Shown: piece after piece, positions 33,497-42,821 of the stretch
Layout: each line of letters begins with the position of its first letter
Position numbering within the stretch: position 1 is the first letter of the stretch
Source of the DNA: Actinomadura coerulea
GTDB taxonomy: Bacteria; Actinomycetota; Actinomycetes; Streptosporangiales; Streptosporangiaceae
NCBI RefSeq assembly: GCF_014208105.1
Contig: NZ_JACHMQ010000001.1
Location: forward strand, 5,766,001 to 5,830,000
Direction: 5' to 3'
Length of the DNA: 64,000 bases
The notes under the pieces: model-generated
The model's input: only the letters and a program-made list of their open reading frames with translations
Databases searched by the model: none
Told to the model about the DNA's origin: nothing
Position numbers and translations under genes: made by a program

Positions 33497-34198
33497 TCAG
33501 CCGCGGGCGGTGGTCTTCCCGGTTTCCCCGGCGGCACTCGTGTTTCCCACACCGTGCCGGACCGCGTACAGCGCCGCCTGCGTCCGATCCTGGACTCCCA
33601 GTTTCATGAGCAGATTACTGACGTGCGTCTTGACCGTCTTCTCGGACACCACGAGGGCGCGGGCGATCTCCCGGTTCGACCTGCCCCGCGCTATGTGCAC
33701 GAGCACCTCCCGTTCCCGTTCGGTCAGCGCGGCGAGGCCGCGGTCGTCCCGCCCCGCGTCACCCGCCGTCCCGTTCCGCAGCATCGCCTCGGCCGCGTCC
33801 GGCGCGAACAGGACGTGCCCGTCGTGGACCGCCCGGATCGCCTGGACCAGCGCCTGCGGGTCGACGTCCTTGTACAGGTACCCGGCCGCCCCGGCCTGGA
33901 CCGCCGGCAGCACGTGCCCGCGTTCCGTCACGCTGGTCAGGACGAGGACCCGTGCCGCCACGCCGCGCGCCTTCAGCTCCGCCAGCGCGGTCAGGCCGTC
34001 GGCGCCCGGCATCTTCAGGTCCATGAGCACGATATCGGGCTCCAGGGATTCGGCCAGTGTCACGGCCGACGTGCCGTCCCCGGCCTCGCCGACGACCTCG
34101 ATGTCGTCCTGGATGCCGAGGAAGGTCCGCAGCCCCTGCCGGACGACCGGATGGTCGTCGGCGATCAGCACCCGGATCGGCCCCCGCGCGGCGTTCAC
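33497..34198 (-). CDS. NarL/LuxR-type response regulator
   Basis: A 233-residue regulator. The receiver domain has D14, D15, phosphoacceptor D60 (VLMDLKMP) and a conserved Lys in YLYKD. The C-terminal LuxR helix-turn-helix starts LTEREREVLVHIARG and includes SNREIARALVVSEKTVKTHV. Its GTG start overlaps the stop of the kinase gene (GTGA), so both are one operon and form a cognate pair. Target genes are unknown. The tail after 215 is probably disordered. Confidence 0.95.
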   Translation of the reverse strand: MNAARGPIRVLIADDHPVVRQGLRTFLGIQDDIEVVGEAGDGTSAVTLAESLEPDIVLMDLKMPGADGLTALAELKARGVAARVLVLTSVTERGHVLPAVQAGAAGYLYKDVDPQALVQAIRAVHDGHVLFAPDAAEAMLRNGTAGDAGRDDRGLAALTEREREVLVHIARGRSNREIARALVVSEKTVKTHVSNLLMKLGVQDRTQAALYAVRHGVGNTSAAGETGKTTARG

Positions 34199-35334
34199 AG
34201 CGGCACCTCCAGCCGGACGGTCGTGCCCCCGCCGGGCGCGGCGCCGATCACGAGGTCGCCCCCGATCGAGTACGCCCTCTCGCGCATGGAGGTGAGCCCC
34301 AGCCCGCCCTGGGGCTCCACCTCGGACGCGTCGAAACCCGTGCCGTCGTCCGAGACCTCTAGGACGGCCCGTTGGTCCTCTGTGCGGAGCCGAACCTGCA
34401 CGGTGCTCGCCCTGGCGTGGCGTAGGGCGTTGTAGAGCGCCTCCTGGGTGATGCGGAAGGCGACGGCCTCGTGCTCCTCCGGCAGGACGATCGCTTCGTC
34501 GGCGCAGAGGCGGACGTTGGACTCGTGCGCGCGGTCGAGCACCTCGACGTGCTTGCGCAGCGACGCCACGAGGCCGTCCGCCAGATCGGTGGGGCGCAGT
34601 TCGAGGATGACGGCGCGCAGCTCGGCGAGGGCCTCGGCGGCGAGCCGCTCGACCTGCTGGAGCTCCTGGACGGTCCGGACCGGGTCGCGCTCGGCCAGCG
34701 CGGACGCGGTGCGGGCCGTCAGCCGCAGCGAGAACAGCTTCTGCGCGACGGCGTCGTGCAGCTCGCGGGCGAGCCGGTTGCGTTCGGCGACGACCGTCAG
34801 CTCGCGGTTGTGCTCGTAGAGGCGGGCGTTCGCCATCGCGATCGCGGCGTGCGCGGCGAAGAGGGTGAGCAGGTCTTCGTCGTCCTGGGTGAAGCCGCCG
34901 GGACGGCGCTTGTTGGCCAGGAAGACGATGCCGAGGACGTCCTCGCCGTCGCGGATCGGCACGCCGAGGAAGTCCTTCAGGACGGGGTGCGCGACCGGCC
35001 AGCCCTCGAACTCGGGCTCCTTGCGGATGTCGTCGAGCCGTTTGGGCGCCTCGCCCTTCAGCATCGCGGCGAGCATCCCGTGCTGGCGGGGCAGCGGGCC
35101 GATGCGCTCCCAGTCCTCCTCCGAGACGCCCTCGACGACGAACTCGGCGAACGAGCCCTCGTCGTCGGGCACGCCGAGGGCCGCGTACCGGGCGTCCAGC
35201 AGCTGCGCCGCGGCCCGGACGATCACCTGGAGCACCTCGTGGACGGACAGGTGGCGGGTCACGGCGAGCACGGCGGAGCTGACGGCGTGCAGGGTCGCGC
35301 CCTGGTCGCCGCGGCAGCCCTCGTCCGTCACCAT
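34195..35334 (-). CDS. GAF-domain sensor histidine kinase (HisKA_3)
   Basis: A 379-residue soluble kinase: a GAF domain (about 27-172), then a dimerisation helix with the phosphoacceptor H193 in LARELHDAVAQKL. The ATP-binding domain shows RITQEALYNALRHA (N box), DDGTGFD and GGLGLTSMRERA (G boxes). No membrane helix is present, so the signal is sensed in the cytoplasm, perhaps redox or a small ligand in the GAF pocket. It resembles the DevS/NarX-like kinases of actinobacteria. It is coupled to the NarL-type regulator downstream. Confidence 0.94.
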   Translation of the reverse strand: MVTDEGCRGDQGATLHAVSSAVLAVTRHLSVHEVLQVIVRAAAQLLDARYAALGVPDDEGSFAEFVVEGVSEEDWERIGPLPRQHGMLAAMLKGEAPKRLDDIRKEPEFEGWPVAHPVLKDFLGVPIRDGEDVLGIVFLANKRRPGGFTQDDEDLLTLFAAHAAIAMANARLYEHNRELTVVAERNRLARELHDAVAQKLFSLRLTARTASALAERDPVRTVQELQQVERLAAEALAELRAVILELRPTDLADGLVASLRKHVEVLDRAHESNVRLCADEAIVLPEEHEAVAFRITQEALYNALRHARASTVQVRLRTEDQRAVLEVSDDGTGFDASEVEPQGGLGLTSMRERAYSIGGDLVIGAAPGGGTTVRLEVPL

Positions 35335-35548
35335 CCCGGCCTCTCGCCCTCCCCCCGGCGGACGCCCTTCGGCGCCCGCATGTGAAGACCGTACTCTCTA
35401 GGCGGGTCTTCTCGAATCAGCCGGCGGGAGTACGTGCCGCGGCGCCCCTCCCCGAGGCGCGGGACGCCGGTCCTAGGACCATCTGACGACCGTCCGGGGG
35501 ACCCGTCGGCCGATGCCGCCGGACGCGCCGGCTCCTAGCGTCGGGGGC

Positions 35549-36217
35549 ATGAAGACGGCACTGATCACCGGGGCCTCCCGGGGCCTCGGCCGGGCGCTCG
35601 CCCGCACCCTCGCCCGGGACGGCTGGAACCTCGTCGTCGACGCCCGCGACGCCGCCGCGCTGTCGGCGGTCGCGGCCGAGACCGGCGCGACGGCGATCCC
35701 CGGGGACGTCGCCGATCCAGCGCACCGAGCCGCCCTCGCCCGCGCGGCCGGAAGCGGGCTCGACCTGCTCGTCAACAACGCGAGCACGCTCGGCCCGACC
35801 CCGATGCCCCGGCTCGCCTCCCTCCCCGCGGGCGCCCTGGCGGACACGTTCGCGACGAACGTCCTGGCGCCGCTCGCGCTGATCCAGGCCGTCCTGCCCG
35901 GCCTGCGGGAGCGGCGCGGCGCGATCCTCAACATCACGTCGGACGCGGCCGTGGAGGGCTACGAGACGTGGGGCGGCTACGGGGCGTCCAAGGCGGCGCT
36001 GGAGCAGCTGTCGAACGTCCTCGCGGCCGAGGAGCCCGACGTGGCCGTGTGGTGGGCGGACCCCGGCGAGATGAACACCGCCATGCTCCGCGCGGCGGGC
36101 GAGGACGCGGACGCGGCCCCGCCGCCCGAGGAGGCCGCCGCCGCGCTCCACCGGCTCGTCTCCGGCCGCCTCCCCAGCGGGCGCTACCGCGCGGCGGACC
36201 TGGCGGCCGCGCCGTGA
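35549..36217 (+). CDS. Short-chain dehydrogenase/reductase
   Basis: A 222-residue SDR with the nucleotide motif TGASRGLG (7-14), NNAS where NNAG is usual, a Ser in LNITSDAAVEG and the catalytic YGASK. Its stop overlaps the start of the MFS gene (GTGA), which in turn overlaps the QueA-like gene (ATGA), so the three form an operon. The reaction is unknown. The proximity of an exporter and a QueA-like enzyme suggests work on one small-molecule substrate, which is inference. Confidence 0.88.
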   Translation: MKTALITGASRGLGRALARTLARDGWNLVVDARDAAALSAVAAETGATAIPGDVADPAHRAALARAAGSGLDLLVNNASTLGPTPMPRLASLPAGALADTFATNVLAPLALIQAVLPGLRERRGAILNITSDAAVEGYETWGGYGASKAALEQLSNVLAAEEPDVAVWWADPGEMNTAMLRAAGEDADAAPPPEEAAAALHRLVSGRLPSGRYRAADLAAAP

Positions 36218-37572
36218 CCGCCATCCTTGATCATGATCAGTTGACAACAAAGCCGGGCATTCTGGGCACGGGGTTCCGGGCGCCGACGTTCGGGATCGTC
36301 CTGGTCGTGACGCTGCTCGCGTTCGAGAGCATGGCCGTCGGCACCGTCATGCCGGTGGTCGCCGCCGACCTGGACGGCCTGTCCCTGTACGCGTGGGGCT
36401 TCAGCGCGACCCTGATCACGAGCCTGGCGGCCACGGTGCTCGCGGGCGGCTGGGTCGACCGGTCGGGACCGACCCGGCCGTTCCTGGTCGGTCTCGGCGT
36501 GTTCGTCGCCGGACTGCTGATCGCGGGCGCGGCGCCGTCGATGTGGGTGTTCGTCGCCGGGCGCGCCGTGCAGGGCCTCGGCACCGGCGTCCCGCTCGTC
36601 GCCCTCTACGTGGTGATCGCCCGCGTCTACCCGGAGGAGCTGCGGTCCCGGGTGTTCGCCGCGCTGTCGGCCGCCTGGGTGCTGCCGTCGCTGATCGGCC
36701 CGGCGGCCGGCGGCGCCCTGGCCGAGCACGCCGGCTGGCGCTGGGTGTTCCTCGGCCTCGTCCCGCTGGTGATCCCGCCGGCGCTGATGCTGCTCCCCGT
36801 GCTGCGCGGCATCGCGCCGTCCGGCGCCGCCCCGGCCCCCGGCCGGTCGCGGTATCCGGCCGCACTCGGCGTCGCCGCCGGCACCGGCCTCCTCCTCTAC
36901 GGCCTCGACGGGACGGACTGGAAGCTGCTCCCGGCCGTGCTCGTCGGCCTCGCTGGCCTGGCGTTCGGACTGCCCCGCCTGGTGCCGCCTGGAACGCTCC
37001 GGCTCCGCCGCGGGCTGCCGAGCGTCATCCTCGTGCGGGGCCTGCTGTCGGGGGCCTTCTTCGGCACCGACGTCTTCATCCCGCTGGCGCTGACGCGGCT
37101 GCACGACTTCAGCGCCACGCAGGCGGGGATCGTCCTGACGGTCGGCGCCCTCGGCTGGTCGGCGGCGTCCCAGATCCAGGGCCGCTCCGAGCGCCCCCGC
37201 GAGTTCTACGCGCTCCTCGGCGCCGTGCTCGTCACCACCGGGATCGTCCTCGCCACCGTCGCCCTGCAGTTCTCCGGCTGGCTCGCCGCCCCCGCGTGGA
37301 TCGTCGGCGGCGCCGGCATGGGCTTCTCGATCGGCAGCCTCTCCGTCCTGCTGCTCGACCTGTCGGCCGAGGACGAGCAGGGGGTCAACTCCTCCGCGCT
37401 GCAGATCAGCGACACCCTCGGCTCGTCCCTCGTGGTCGGGGTCGCGGGCGCGCTGGTCACCGGCTTCGGCGCCGCCCGGCTGGACGCCGGGCTCGCCGTC
37501 GCCGGGGCGCTGTTCGCCGCGATCGCCGCGTTCGGTGTGATCGCCGCTCTCCGCCTGGAGGTCCGGACATGA
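36214..37572 (+). CDS. MFS transporter (DHA-type)
   Basis: A 452-residue membrane protein with about 14 helices. It opens LVVTLLAFESMAVGTVMPVV, and the loop WVDRSGPTRPF follows helix 2 as expected for the family. The MFS motif C-type region is near LALTRLHDFSATQAG. The 14-helix drug:H+ antiporter group is the best fit. It starts within the SDR stop codon (GTGA) and its stop overlaps the QueA-like start (ATGA). The likely role is export of a product or toxic compound handled by the neighbours. Confidence 0.9.
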   Translation: MTAILDHDQLTTKPGILGTGFRAPTFGIVLVVTLLAFESMAVGTVMPVVAADLDGLSLYAWGFSATLITSLAATVLAGGWVDRSGPTRPFLVGLGVFVAGLLIAGAAPSMWVFVAGRAVQGLGTGVPLVALYVVIARVYPEELRSRVFAALSAAWVLPSLIGPAAGGALAEHAGWRWVFLGLVPLVIPPALMLLPVLRGIAPSGAAPAPGRSRYPAALGVAAGTGLLLYGLDGTDWKLLPAVLVGLAGLAFGLPRLVPPGTLRLRRGLPSVILVRGLLSGAFFGTDVFIPLALTRLHDFSATQAGIVLTVGALGWSAASQIQGRSERPREFYALLGAVLVTTGIVLATVALQFSGWLAAPAWIVGGAGMGFSIGSLSVLLLDLSAEDEQGVNSSALQISDTLGSSLVVGVAGALVTGFGAARLDAGLAVAGALFAAIAAFGVIAALRLEVRT

Positions 37573-38612
37573 CCGTCGACTTCACCCTCCCCGCCGCGCT
37601 GGAGGCGCACGAGCCGCCCGAGGCGCGCGGCCGGGCCCGCGACGGCGTCCGGCTCCTGGTCTCCCGGCGCGCCTCCGGGCAGGTCTCCCACCACGCGTTC
37701 CGCGACCTGCCGGGCCTGCTCGACCCGGGCGACCTGCTCGTCGTCAACACCTCGGCGACGCTGCCCGCCGCCGTCCGGCTCGACCGGATCAGCGTGCACT
37801 TCTCCACCCCGGTGCCCGGCGCCGACGACCGGCTGTGGCTCGTCGAGCTGCGCCGCCTCGCCGGCAAGGCCGGCCGCCCCTACGCGGGAGGCTCCCCCGG
37901 CGAGTGGATCCCGATGCCCGGCGGCGCCACCCTCACCCTCGTCGGACGGCACGGGCACCGCGCCGGGGAGAGGTCCGACCGGCTCTGGCAGGCCCGGCTG
38001 AGCACCGACGTCGTCCCCTACCTGCGGCGCCACGGCGTCCCGATCCGGTACGGGTACGTCCGCCGCGACTGGCCGGTCGCCGCCTACCAGACCGCCTTCG
38101 CCCACGACCGCTCGTCCGGCGGCGCGGAGATGCCGAGCGCCGCCCGCCCCTTCACGCCCGAACTGGTGACGCGGCTGGTGTCGCGCGGCGTCCTGATCGC
38201 CCCGATCACCCTCCACACGGGCGTCGCGTCCCCCGAGGCCCACGAACCGCCCTACGCCGAGCGCTACGCCGTGCCCGAGCCGACCGCCGCCCTCGTCGGA
38301 CACGTCCGGGCGCGGGGCCGCCGGGTGATCGCCGTCGGCACCACCGCCGTGCGCGCCCTGGAGACGGCCGTGGACGCCTCGGGACGCGTCCAGGCGTCCT
38401 CCGGCTGGACCGAGCATGTCGTGACCCCCGAGGGCGGTGTCCGAGCCGTGGACGGCCTCCTCACCGGCCTGCACGAGCCCAGGTCGTCCCACCTGATGAT
38501 GCTGACCGCCATCGCGGGCGGCGACCTGCTCACCGCCACCTACGAGGCCGCCCTCGCCGAACGCTACCTCTGGCACGAATTCGGCGATCTGAACCTCATC
38601 CTGCCCGGATAG
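37569..38612 (+). CDS. Divergent QueA-like protein (SAM:tRNA ribosyltransferase-isomerase family)
   Basis: A 347-residue protein clearly related to QueA, which transfers ribosyl from SAM to preQ1 in tRNA. Family features kept are LLDPGDLLVVNTSATLPAA near the start, AYQTAFAHD, ITLHTGV, VIAVGTTAVRALE and a TGLHEPRSSHLMML block. Key changes from QueA are no PLPPY motif (WPVAAYQT follows RYGYVRRD), GGAEMPSAARPFT in place of the usual VAAPTAGLHFT, and TGLHEP in place of TNFHLP. It may have a new substrate. It is coupled to the MFS gene by ATGA. No other queuosine gene is in the window. Confidence 0.82.
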   Translation: MTVDFTLPAALEAHEPPEARGRARDGVRLLVSRRASGQVSHHAFRDLPGLLDPGDLLVVNTSATLPAAVRLDRISVHFSTPVPGADDRLWLVELRRLAGKAGRPYAGGSPGEWIPMPGGATLTLVGRHGHRAGERSDRLWQARLSTDVVPYLRRHGVPIRYGYVRRDWPVAAYQTAFAHDRSSGGAEMPSAARPFTPELVTRLVSRGVLIAPITLHTGVASPEAHEPPYAERYAVPEPTAALVGHVRARGRRVIAVGTTAVRALETAVDASGRVQASSGWTEHVVTPEGGVRAVDGLLTGLHEPRSSHLMMLTAIAGGDLLTATYEAALAERYLWHEFGDLNLILPG

Positions 38613-38675
38613 CGTCTCGCATGCCGGACCTGGCGGGCGGGACGCCCGGCGCGGCCGGTACCGTTGTGAACAGCT

Positions 38676-39929
38676 ATGGACGGGTCAGCAGAGCGCACGC
38701 TGCTCATCACACTCACCGGCCGCGACCGCCCCGGCGTCACGTCGCGCCTCTTCCGGACACTCTCGCAGTTCCCCCTCACGGTGGCGGACGTGGAGCAGGT
38801 CGTGATCCGGGGGCGGCTCGTCCTCGGCGTCCTGCTCGCCTACACCGAGGGCGCCGACATCGGACGCGTGTGGAACGCCGCCGAACGCGTCGCGAACGAC
38901 CTCGACATGGAGATCGAGCTCTCCACAGGGCGCAACAAGCGGATGCCGAAGCGCAGCGGACGCCTGCACGTCACCGTCCTCGGCAACCCGCTCATGCCCG
39001 CCGCCATGGCGGGCATCGCCGGACGGATCTCCGCGCACGGCGCCAACATCGACCGCATCGAGCGCCTCGCCCAGAACCCCGTCACCTGCATCGAGATGGA
39101 CGTCTCCGGCGCCGACCCGGACGGGCTGCGCGCCGCGCTCACCGCCGAGGCCGTCGAGCAGCGCGTCGACGTCGCCGTCCAGCACAGCGGCCTGCACCGG
39201 CGCGCCAAGCGGCTCATCGTCATGGACGTCGACTCCACCCTCATCCAGGGCGAGGTCATCGAGCTGCTCGCCGAGCACGCCGGCTGCCTCGACGAGGTCG
39301 CCAAGGTCACCGAGGCCGCCATGCGCGGCGAGCTCGACTTCGAGGGCTCCCTGCGCGAGCGGGTCGCGCTCCTCGCCGGGCTCGACGCCTCCGCCATCGA
39401 CTCCGTCCGCGACCGGCTCCGCCTCGCCGCCGGGGCCCGGACCATGGTCCGCACCCTCAAGCGCCTCGACTACAAGTTCGCGATCGTCAGCGGCGGCTTC
39501 ACCCAGGTCACCGACGCCCTCGTCGAGGACCTCGGCATCGACTACTCCGCCGCCAACACCCTCGAGATCCAGAACGGCAAGCTCACCGGCCGCGTCACCG
39601 GCCAGGTCATCGACCGCGCCGGCAAGGCGGCCGCCCTGGAGCGCTTCGCCCGCGAGGCCGGCGTCCCGATCAGCCAGACGGTCGCGATCGGCGACGGCGC
39701 CAACGACCTCGACATGCTCCAGGCCGCCGGCCTCGGCATCGCCTACAACGCCAAGCCGGTCGTCCGGCAGGCCGCCGACACCGCAGTCAACGTCCCCTAC
39801 CTGGACACCATCGTCTTCCTCCTGGGCATCTCCCGCGAAGAGGTCGAAGCCGCCGACGCTCAGGACTCCCAGGGGGGCGACCCCCTGGAACCCCCGTCAC
39901 GAGCCGGGCGATCCTCACGCCACGGCTGA
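38676..39929 (+). CDS. serB: Phosphoserine phosphatase SerB
   Basis: A 417-residue enzyme catalysing the last step of serine synthesis. Two ACT-type domains (about 8-80 and 97-165) precede the HAD core. Nucleophile D184 and D186 lie in VMDVDSTLIQGEV, the Lys in RAGKAAALERF, and the metal Asp pair in GDGANDLDML. ACT domains usually bind serine for feedback control. The last 22 residues are odd: they are encoded by a GC-hairpin that looks like an extragenic repeat (39869-39888), so the natural C-terminus has probably been extended. Confidence 0.95.
   Translation: MDGSAERTLLITLTGRDRPGVTSRLFRTLSQFPLTVADVEQVVIRGRLVLGVLLAYTEGADIGRVWNAAERVANDLDMEIELSTGRNKRMPKRSGRLHVTVLGNPLMPAAMAGIAGRISAHGANIDRIERLAQNPVTCIEMDVSGADPDGLRAALTAEAVEQRVDVAVQHSGLHRRAKRLIVMDVDSTLIQGEVIELLAEHAGCLDEVAKVTEAAMRGELDFEGSLRERVALLAGLDASAIDSVRDRLRLAAGARTMVRTLKRLDYKFAIVSGGFTQVTDALVEDLGIDYSAANTLEIQNGKLTGRVTGQVIDRAGKAAALERFAREAGVPISQTVAIGDGANDLDMLQAAGLGIAYNAKPVVRQAADTAVNVPYLDTIVFLLGISREEVEAADAQDSQGGDPLEPPSRAGRSSRHG
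39869..39888. repeat. Perfect GC hairpin inside the 3' end of serB
   Basis: CCAGGGGG and CCCCCTGG form an 8-base stem with a GCGA loop, within the coding region 40 bases before the serB stop. Sequences of this type are common in actinobacterial spacers, so it is probably an invaded or read-through extragenic element. Confidence 0.65.
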
Positions 39930-40086
39930 GATAGATCGTGCCCGTGCGGGCCGGCGTCGTGGCGCTCCGGTCGCCCGGCTCGACGGGCCGTGCGGCCTCC
40001 AGGCGCCAGAGCGCCTTCCAGCCACCCGCCCCGCGCTGGGATGTCCGAGGGCGCGCCTCCCTGGGAAAACAGGGAAGATATCGCTC

Positions 40087-42336
40087 ATGCTTCGGCGGGC
40101 GCGGGGGGCTTACGCCCAGGTGCACGGGCAGGCGGCGCCCTTCTACGGGCTGGCCGCCGCGCTCGCGGTCTCCGTGCCGCTGCTCGCCGGGGCGCTGACC
40201 GGGCACGCCGCCCAGGGATCGATGATCGCGCTCGGGGCCTATCTCGTGGCGCTGCGCGCGCCCGAGGGCCCGTACGGGGCGCGGGCGCGCGACCTCACGG
40301 TCGGCGTGCTGATCGTCGCGGTCGGCTCCGGGGTCGGCGGGCTGCTCAGCGGGCATCTGTGGCCGGCCGTGATCGTGGTGCCGCCGCTGGTCGCGCTCGG
40401 CGTGGCGGTGCCCCGGATCGGGTCGACGGCGGGGCTCGCGGTGCTGCTGAGCGCCGTCCGGCCGCCGTCCGCGGACGTGGTCGCCATCGGGCTGCTGGAG
40501 CTGGTGGGCGGGCTGCTCACCGCCGCGCTGCTGCTGGCGCCGTGGCCCGCGCGGCGGCTGCGGCCGCTGCGGGAGGCGCTCAGCGAGTCCGCGGACGCGG
40601 TCGCCGAGGCGCTGGACGCCGTGGCGCAGGACGTGGGCGCCCACGACGCGGGCCCCCTCGACGCCGTCGAGCTGACGAACCCCGACCTGCTGGCGGTCAC
40701 CCGGATCCCCGACTGGGAGGCCAAGCGGCGGGCGGCGTCGGAGTCGCTGACGGCGGCCCGCGCCACCTACGGGCTGTACCGGTCCGGGCGGGCGGGGAAC
40801 GAACCCACGAGGCCCGAGCGGGTGATCGACGCGCTGGGGCGCGTCCTGCACGAGACGGTGACGCTCCAGGCCGTCCTGGAGGCGGCGAAGAACTACCCGC
40901 CGGACCGCGAGTGGCAGATGGAGACGCAGACGGCGATCTCGGCGCTCGCGGCGCGGCTGCGGCTGCTGGCCGGGGCGGTCGCGACGGCGGGGCAGGCGCC
41001 GCTCGGCCGCGAGGAGTCCGCCGCCGTCCGCCGGATGGTCCGCTCCGCGGAGCAGATCAGGCGCGCCGGGCTCGCCGGCGACGAGGACCTCGTCGCGGTC
41101 GCGCTGATCGGCCAGGTGCGCCGCTCCGTCGACCGCATCGCCGGCGAGGTCGCCTCCACGCGCCGCCTCGTCGCGGGCGGGCTGCGCATCGGGTTCGCGG
41201 CGCCGCGGATGCCGGGCACGCTCGACCCCGTGCCGGCCTGGGACCGGGTGCGCCGCGCCGTCCGCACGCGCTCCCCCACGTTCCGGCAGGTCGCGCGGGT
41301 GTACGTGACGGCGGTCGTGTCGATGGCGCTCGCCGCCGCGATCGGGATCTCGCACGGCCACTGGCTGACCATCACCGCCATGCTGAGCCTGCGCGCGACC
41401 TACGGCGAGACCGTGGACCGGCTCGTCCAGCGCGTCGGGGGCACCGCGGCCGGGGCCGCCGTCGCCGCGGTCATCCTGACGCTCGCGCCCGGGCAGAACA
41501 CCGTCGCGGTGATCGCGTTCTGCTTCGCGGGGGCCGGCTTCGCGATGCGGTCGGTGAACTTCGCCTACTGGGCCCTGTTCGGGACGCCGCTGGCGATGAT
41601 GCTGCTGGACTTCTCCACGCCCGCCGACTGGCGCACCGCCGGCGAGCGCATCGGCCTCACCCTGGCCGGGTCGCTGATGGCCTACCTCGCCGTCCGCCTG
41701 CTGTGGCCCGCCGGGCACCTCGAACGAATGCCCGGCCAGCTCGAACGGCTCCTGCGCACGCACGCCGGGCTCGTCCGGACGGCGGCGGACGTCCTCGCCG
41801 GGGAGCGGACCCGGCTGCCGCACGACACGATCGTCACGGCGGAGCGCGCGGCGGAGGAGGTCGCCGAGACCCGGACCCGGCTCGGCCACGAACGGGTGCC
41901 CGACCTCGACCTGAACGACCGGCTGCGCAGGGCCGTGGCCGCCGCGCACCGCGCACGCGACCACCTCGTCGCGGTCGCGAAGCTGTCCCGCGAGCGGGCC
42001 GTGGACACCGGGCCGATCCCCGAGATCCTCGACCGCCTCGCCGACCAGCTGGAGGAGGCGGCCGGCCTGCTGGAGGAGCCGGGCGAGCGCGACCCGGACG
42101 CCGGCGCGCCCGTCGAGGAGCTCGGCGAGGAGCTCGCCGAGCTCGACTCCTACCTGTCCACGCTGACCCGGCGGCGCCGCGCCGAGATCAAGGAGGGCGT
42201 CGGCACCGACGAGCTCACCCCGCTCCGGCACGCCCTGCTGCAGGTCTCCGGCACCCGCTACACGATCGGGGAGCTGCGGCGGGACGTGAACCAGGTCATC
42301 GCGTCGTCGCTGGAGGCCGCCGGGCCGCGCCCGTGA
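40087..42336 (+). CDS. FUSC-family membrane transporter
   Basis: A 749-residue protein with the FUSC/aromatic-acid-exporter layout. An N-terminal cluster of about five helices (18-155) is followed by a long cytoplasmic helical region (about 165-385). A second helix cluster (about 400-540, containing GISHGHWLTITAMLSLRATYGE) and a C-terminal coiled-coil-rich region complete it. The motif HWLTITAMLSLRAT is typical of the family. Members export aromatic acids or fusaric acid. No membrane-fusion partner is next to it, as expected for a Gram-positive. The ATG follows AGGGAAGA. Confidence 0.85.
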   Translation: MLRRARGAYAQVHGQAAPFYGLAAALAVSVPLLAGALTGHAAQGSMIALGAYLVALRAPEGPYGARARDLTVGVLIVAVGSGVGGLLSGHLWPAVIVVPPLVALGVAVPRIGSTAGLAVLLSAVRPPSADVVAIGLLELVGGLLTAALLLAPWPARRLRPLREALSESADAVAEALDAVAQDVGAHDAGPLDAVELTNPDLLAVTRIPDWEAKRRAASESLTAARATYGLYRSGRAGNEPTRPERVIDALGRVLHETVTLQAVLEAAKNYPPDREWQMETQTAISALAARLRLLAGAVATAGQAPLGREESAAVRRMVRSAEQIRRAGLAGDEDLVAVALIGQVRRSVDRIAGEVASTRRLVAGGLRIGFAAPRMPGTLDPVPAWDRVRRAVRTRSPTFRQVARVYVTAVVSMALAAAIGISHGHWLTITAMLSLRATYGETVDRLVQRVGGTAAGAAVAAVILTLAPGQNTVAVIAFCFAGAGFAMRSVNFAYWALFGTPLAMMLLDFSTPADWRTAGERIGLTLAGSLMAYLAVRLLWPAGHLERMPGQLERLLRTHAGLVRTAADVLAGERTRLPHDTIVTAERAAEEVAETRTRLGHERVPDLDLNDRLRRAVAAAHRARDHLVAVAKLSRERAVDTGPIPEILDRLADQLEEAAGLLEEPGERDPDAGAPVEELGEELAELDSYLSTLTRRRRAEIKEGVGTDELTPLRHALLQVSGTRYTIGELRRDVNQVIASSLEAAGPRP

Positions 42337-42340
42337 GCCG

Positions 42341-42811
42341 TCAGTCCTTCGGCGTGTGGACGGTGCGCAGCGTCCCGAGGCCGGGCCGAAGGTCCGCCCA
42401 GTCGCCCGGAGGGAGGTCGATCACGGCGAGGGTGCAGGTGGGGAAGCCGTCGGGGGCCTGGCCGGTCAGGTCGTGGACGAGGTGGTGCACGGACGGGTTG
42501 TGCCCGACCAGCAGGAGCGTGCCGGTCTCGTCCGGCGTCTCGGAGACGAGGGCGAGGAGCCCGTCGGGGTCGTTGTCGTAGATGCGCGGCTCGAACACTG
42601 CCTCCGCGTCCAGCGCGAGGCGGGCGAGCGTCTCCCGGGTCCGCGCGGCGGGCGAGCACAGGACCCGCGCGGGGACGAGGCCGTTCGCGCGCAGCCAGTC
42701 CCCGGCCGCGGTCGCGGCGCGGCGCCCGCGGTCGGTGAGCGTGCGGTCGGCGTCGGGTATGCCGAGACCGGCTTCGGCCTTGGCGTGGCGGAGCAGGATG
42801 AGCGTGGGCAT
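42341..42811 (-). CDS. sixA: SixA-like phosphohistidine phosphatase
   Basis: A 156-residue histidine phosphatase. It opens LILLRHAKAE (catalytic RHxK), continues with LTDRGRRAA and LCSPAARTRETL, and has the second catalytic His in LLVGHNPSVH. SixA removes phosphate from histidine in phosphotransfer proteins. The ATG at 42811 gives the standard N-terminus; a GTG at 42820 sits one base after the stop of the tiny upstream gene and may be used by coupling. No kinase is adjacent. Confidence 0.88.
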   Translation of the reverse strand: MPTLILLRHAKAEAGLGIPDADRTLTDRGRRAATAAGDWLRANGLVPARVLCSPAARTRETLARLALDAEAVFEPRIYDNDPDGLLALVSETPDETGTLLLVGHNPSVHHLVHDLTGQAPDGFPTCTLAVIDLPPGDWADLRPGLGTLRTVHTPKD

Positions 42812-42821
42812 GAGCGCCACA

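Noticed and set aside
39787..42581. Long alternative frames on both strands over the FUSC gene
   Set aside because: The FUSC reading has membrane helices, family motifs and a ribosome-binding site; the others are Arg/Ala/Gly-rich shadows.
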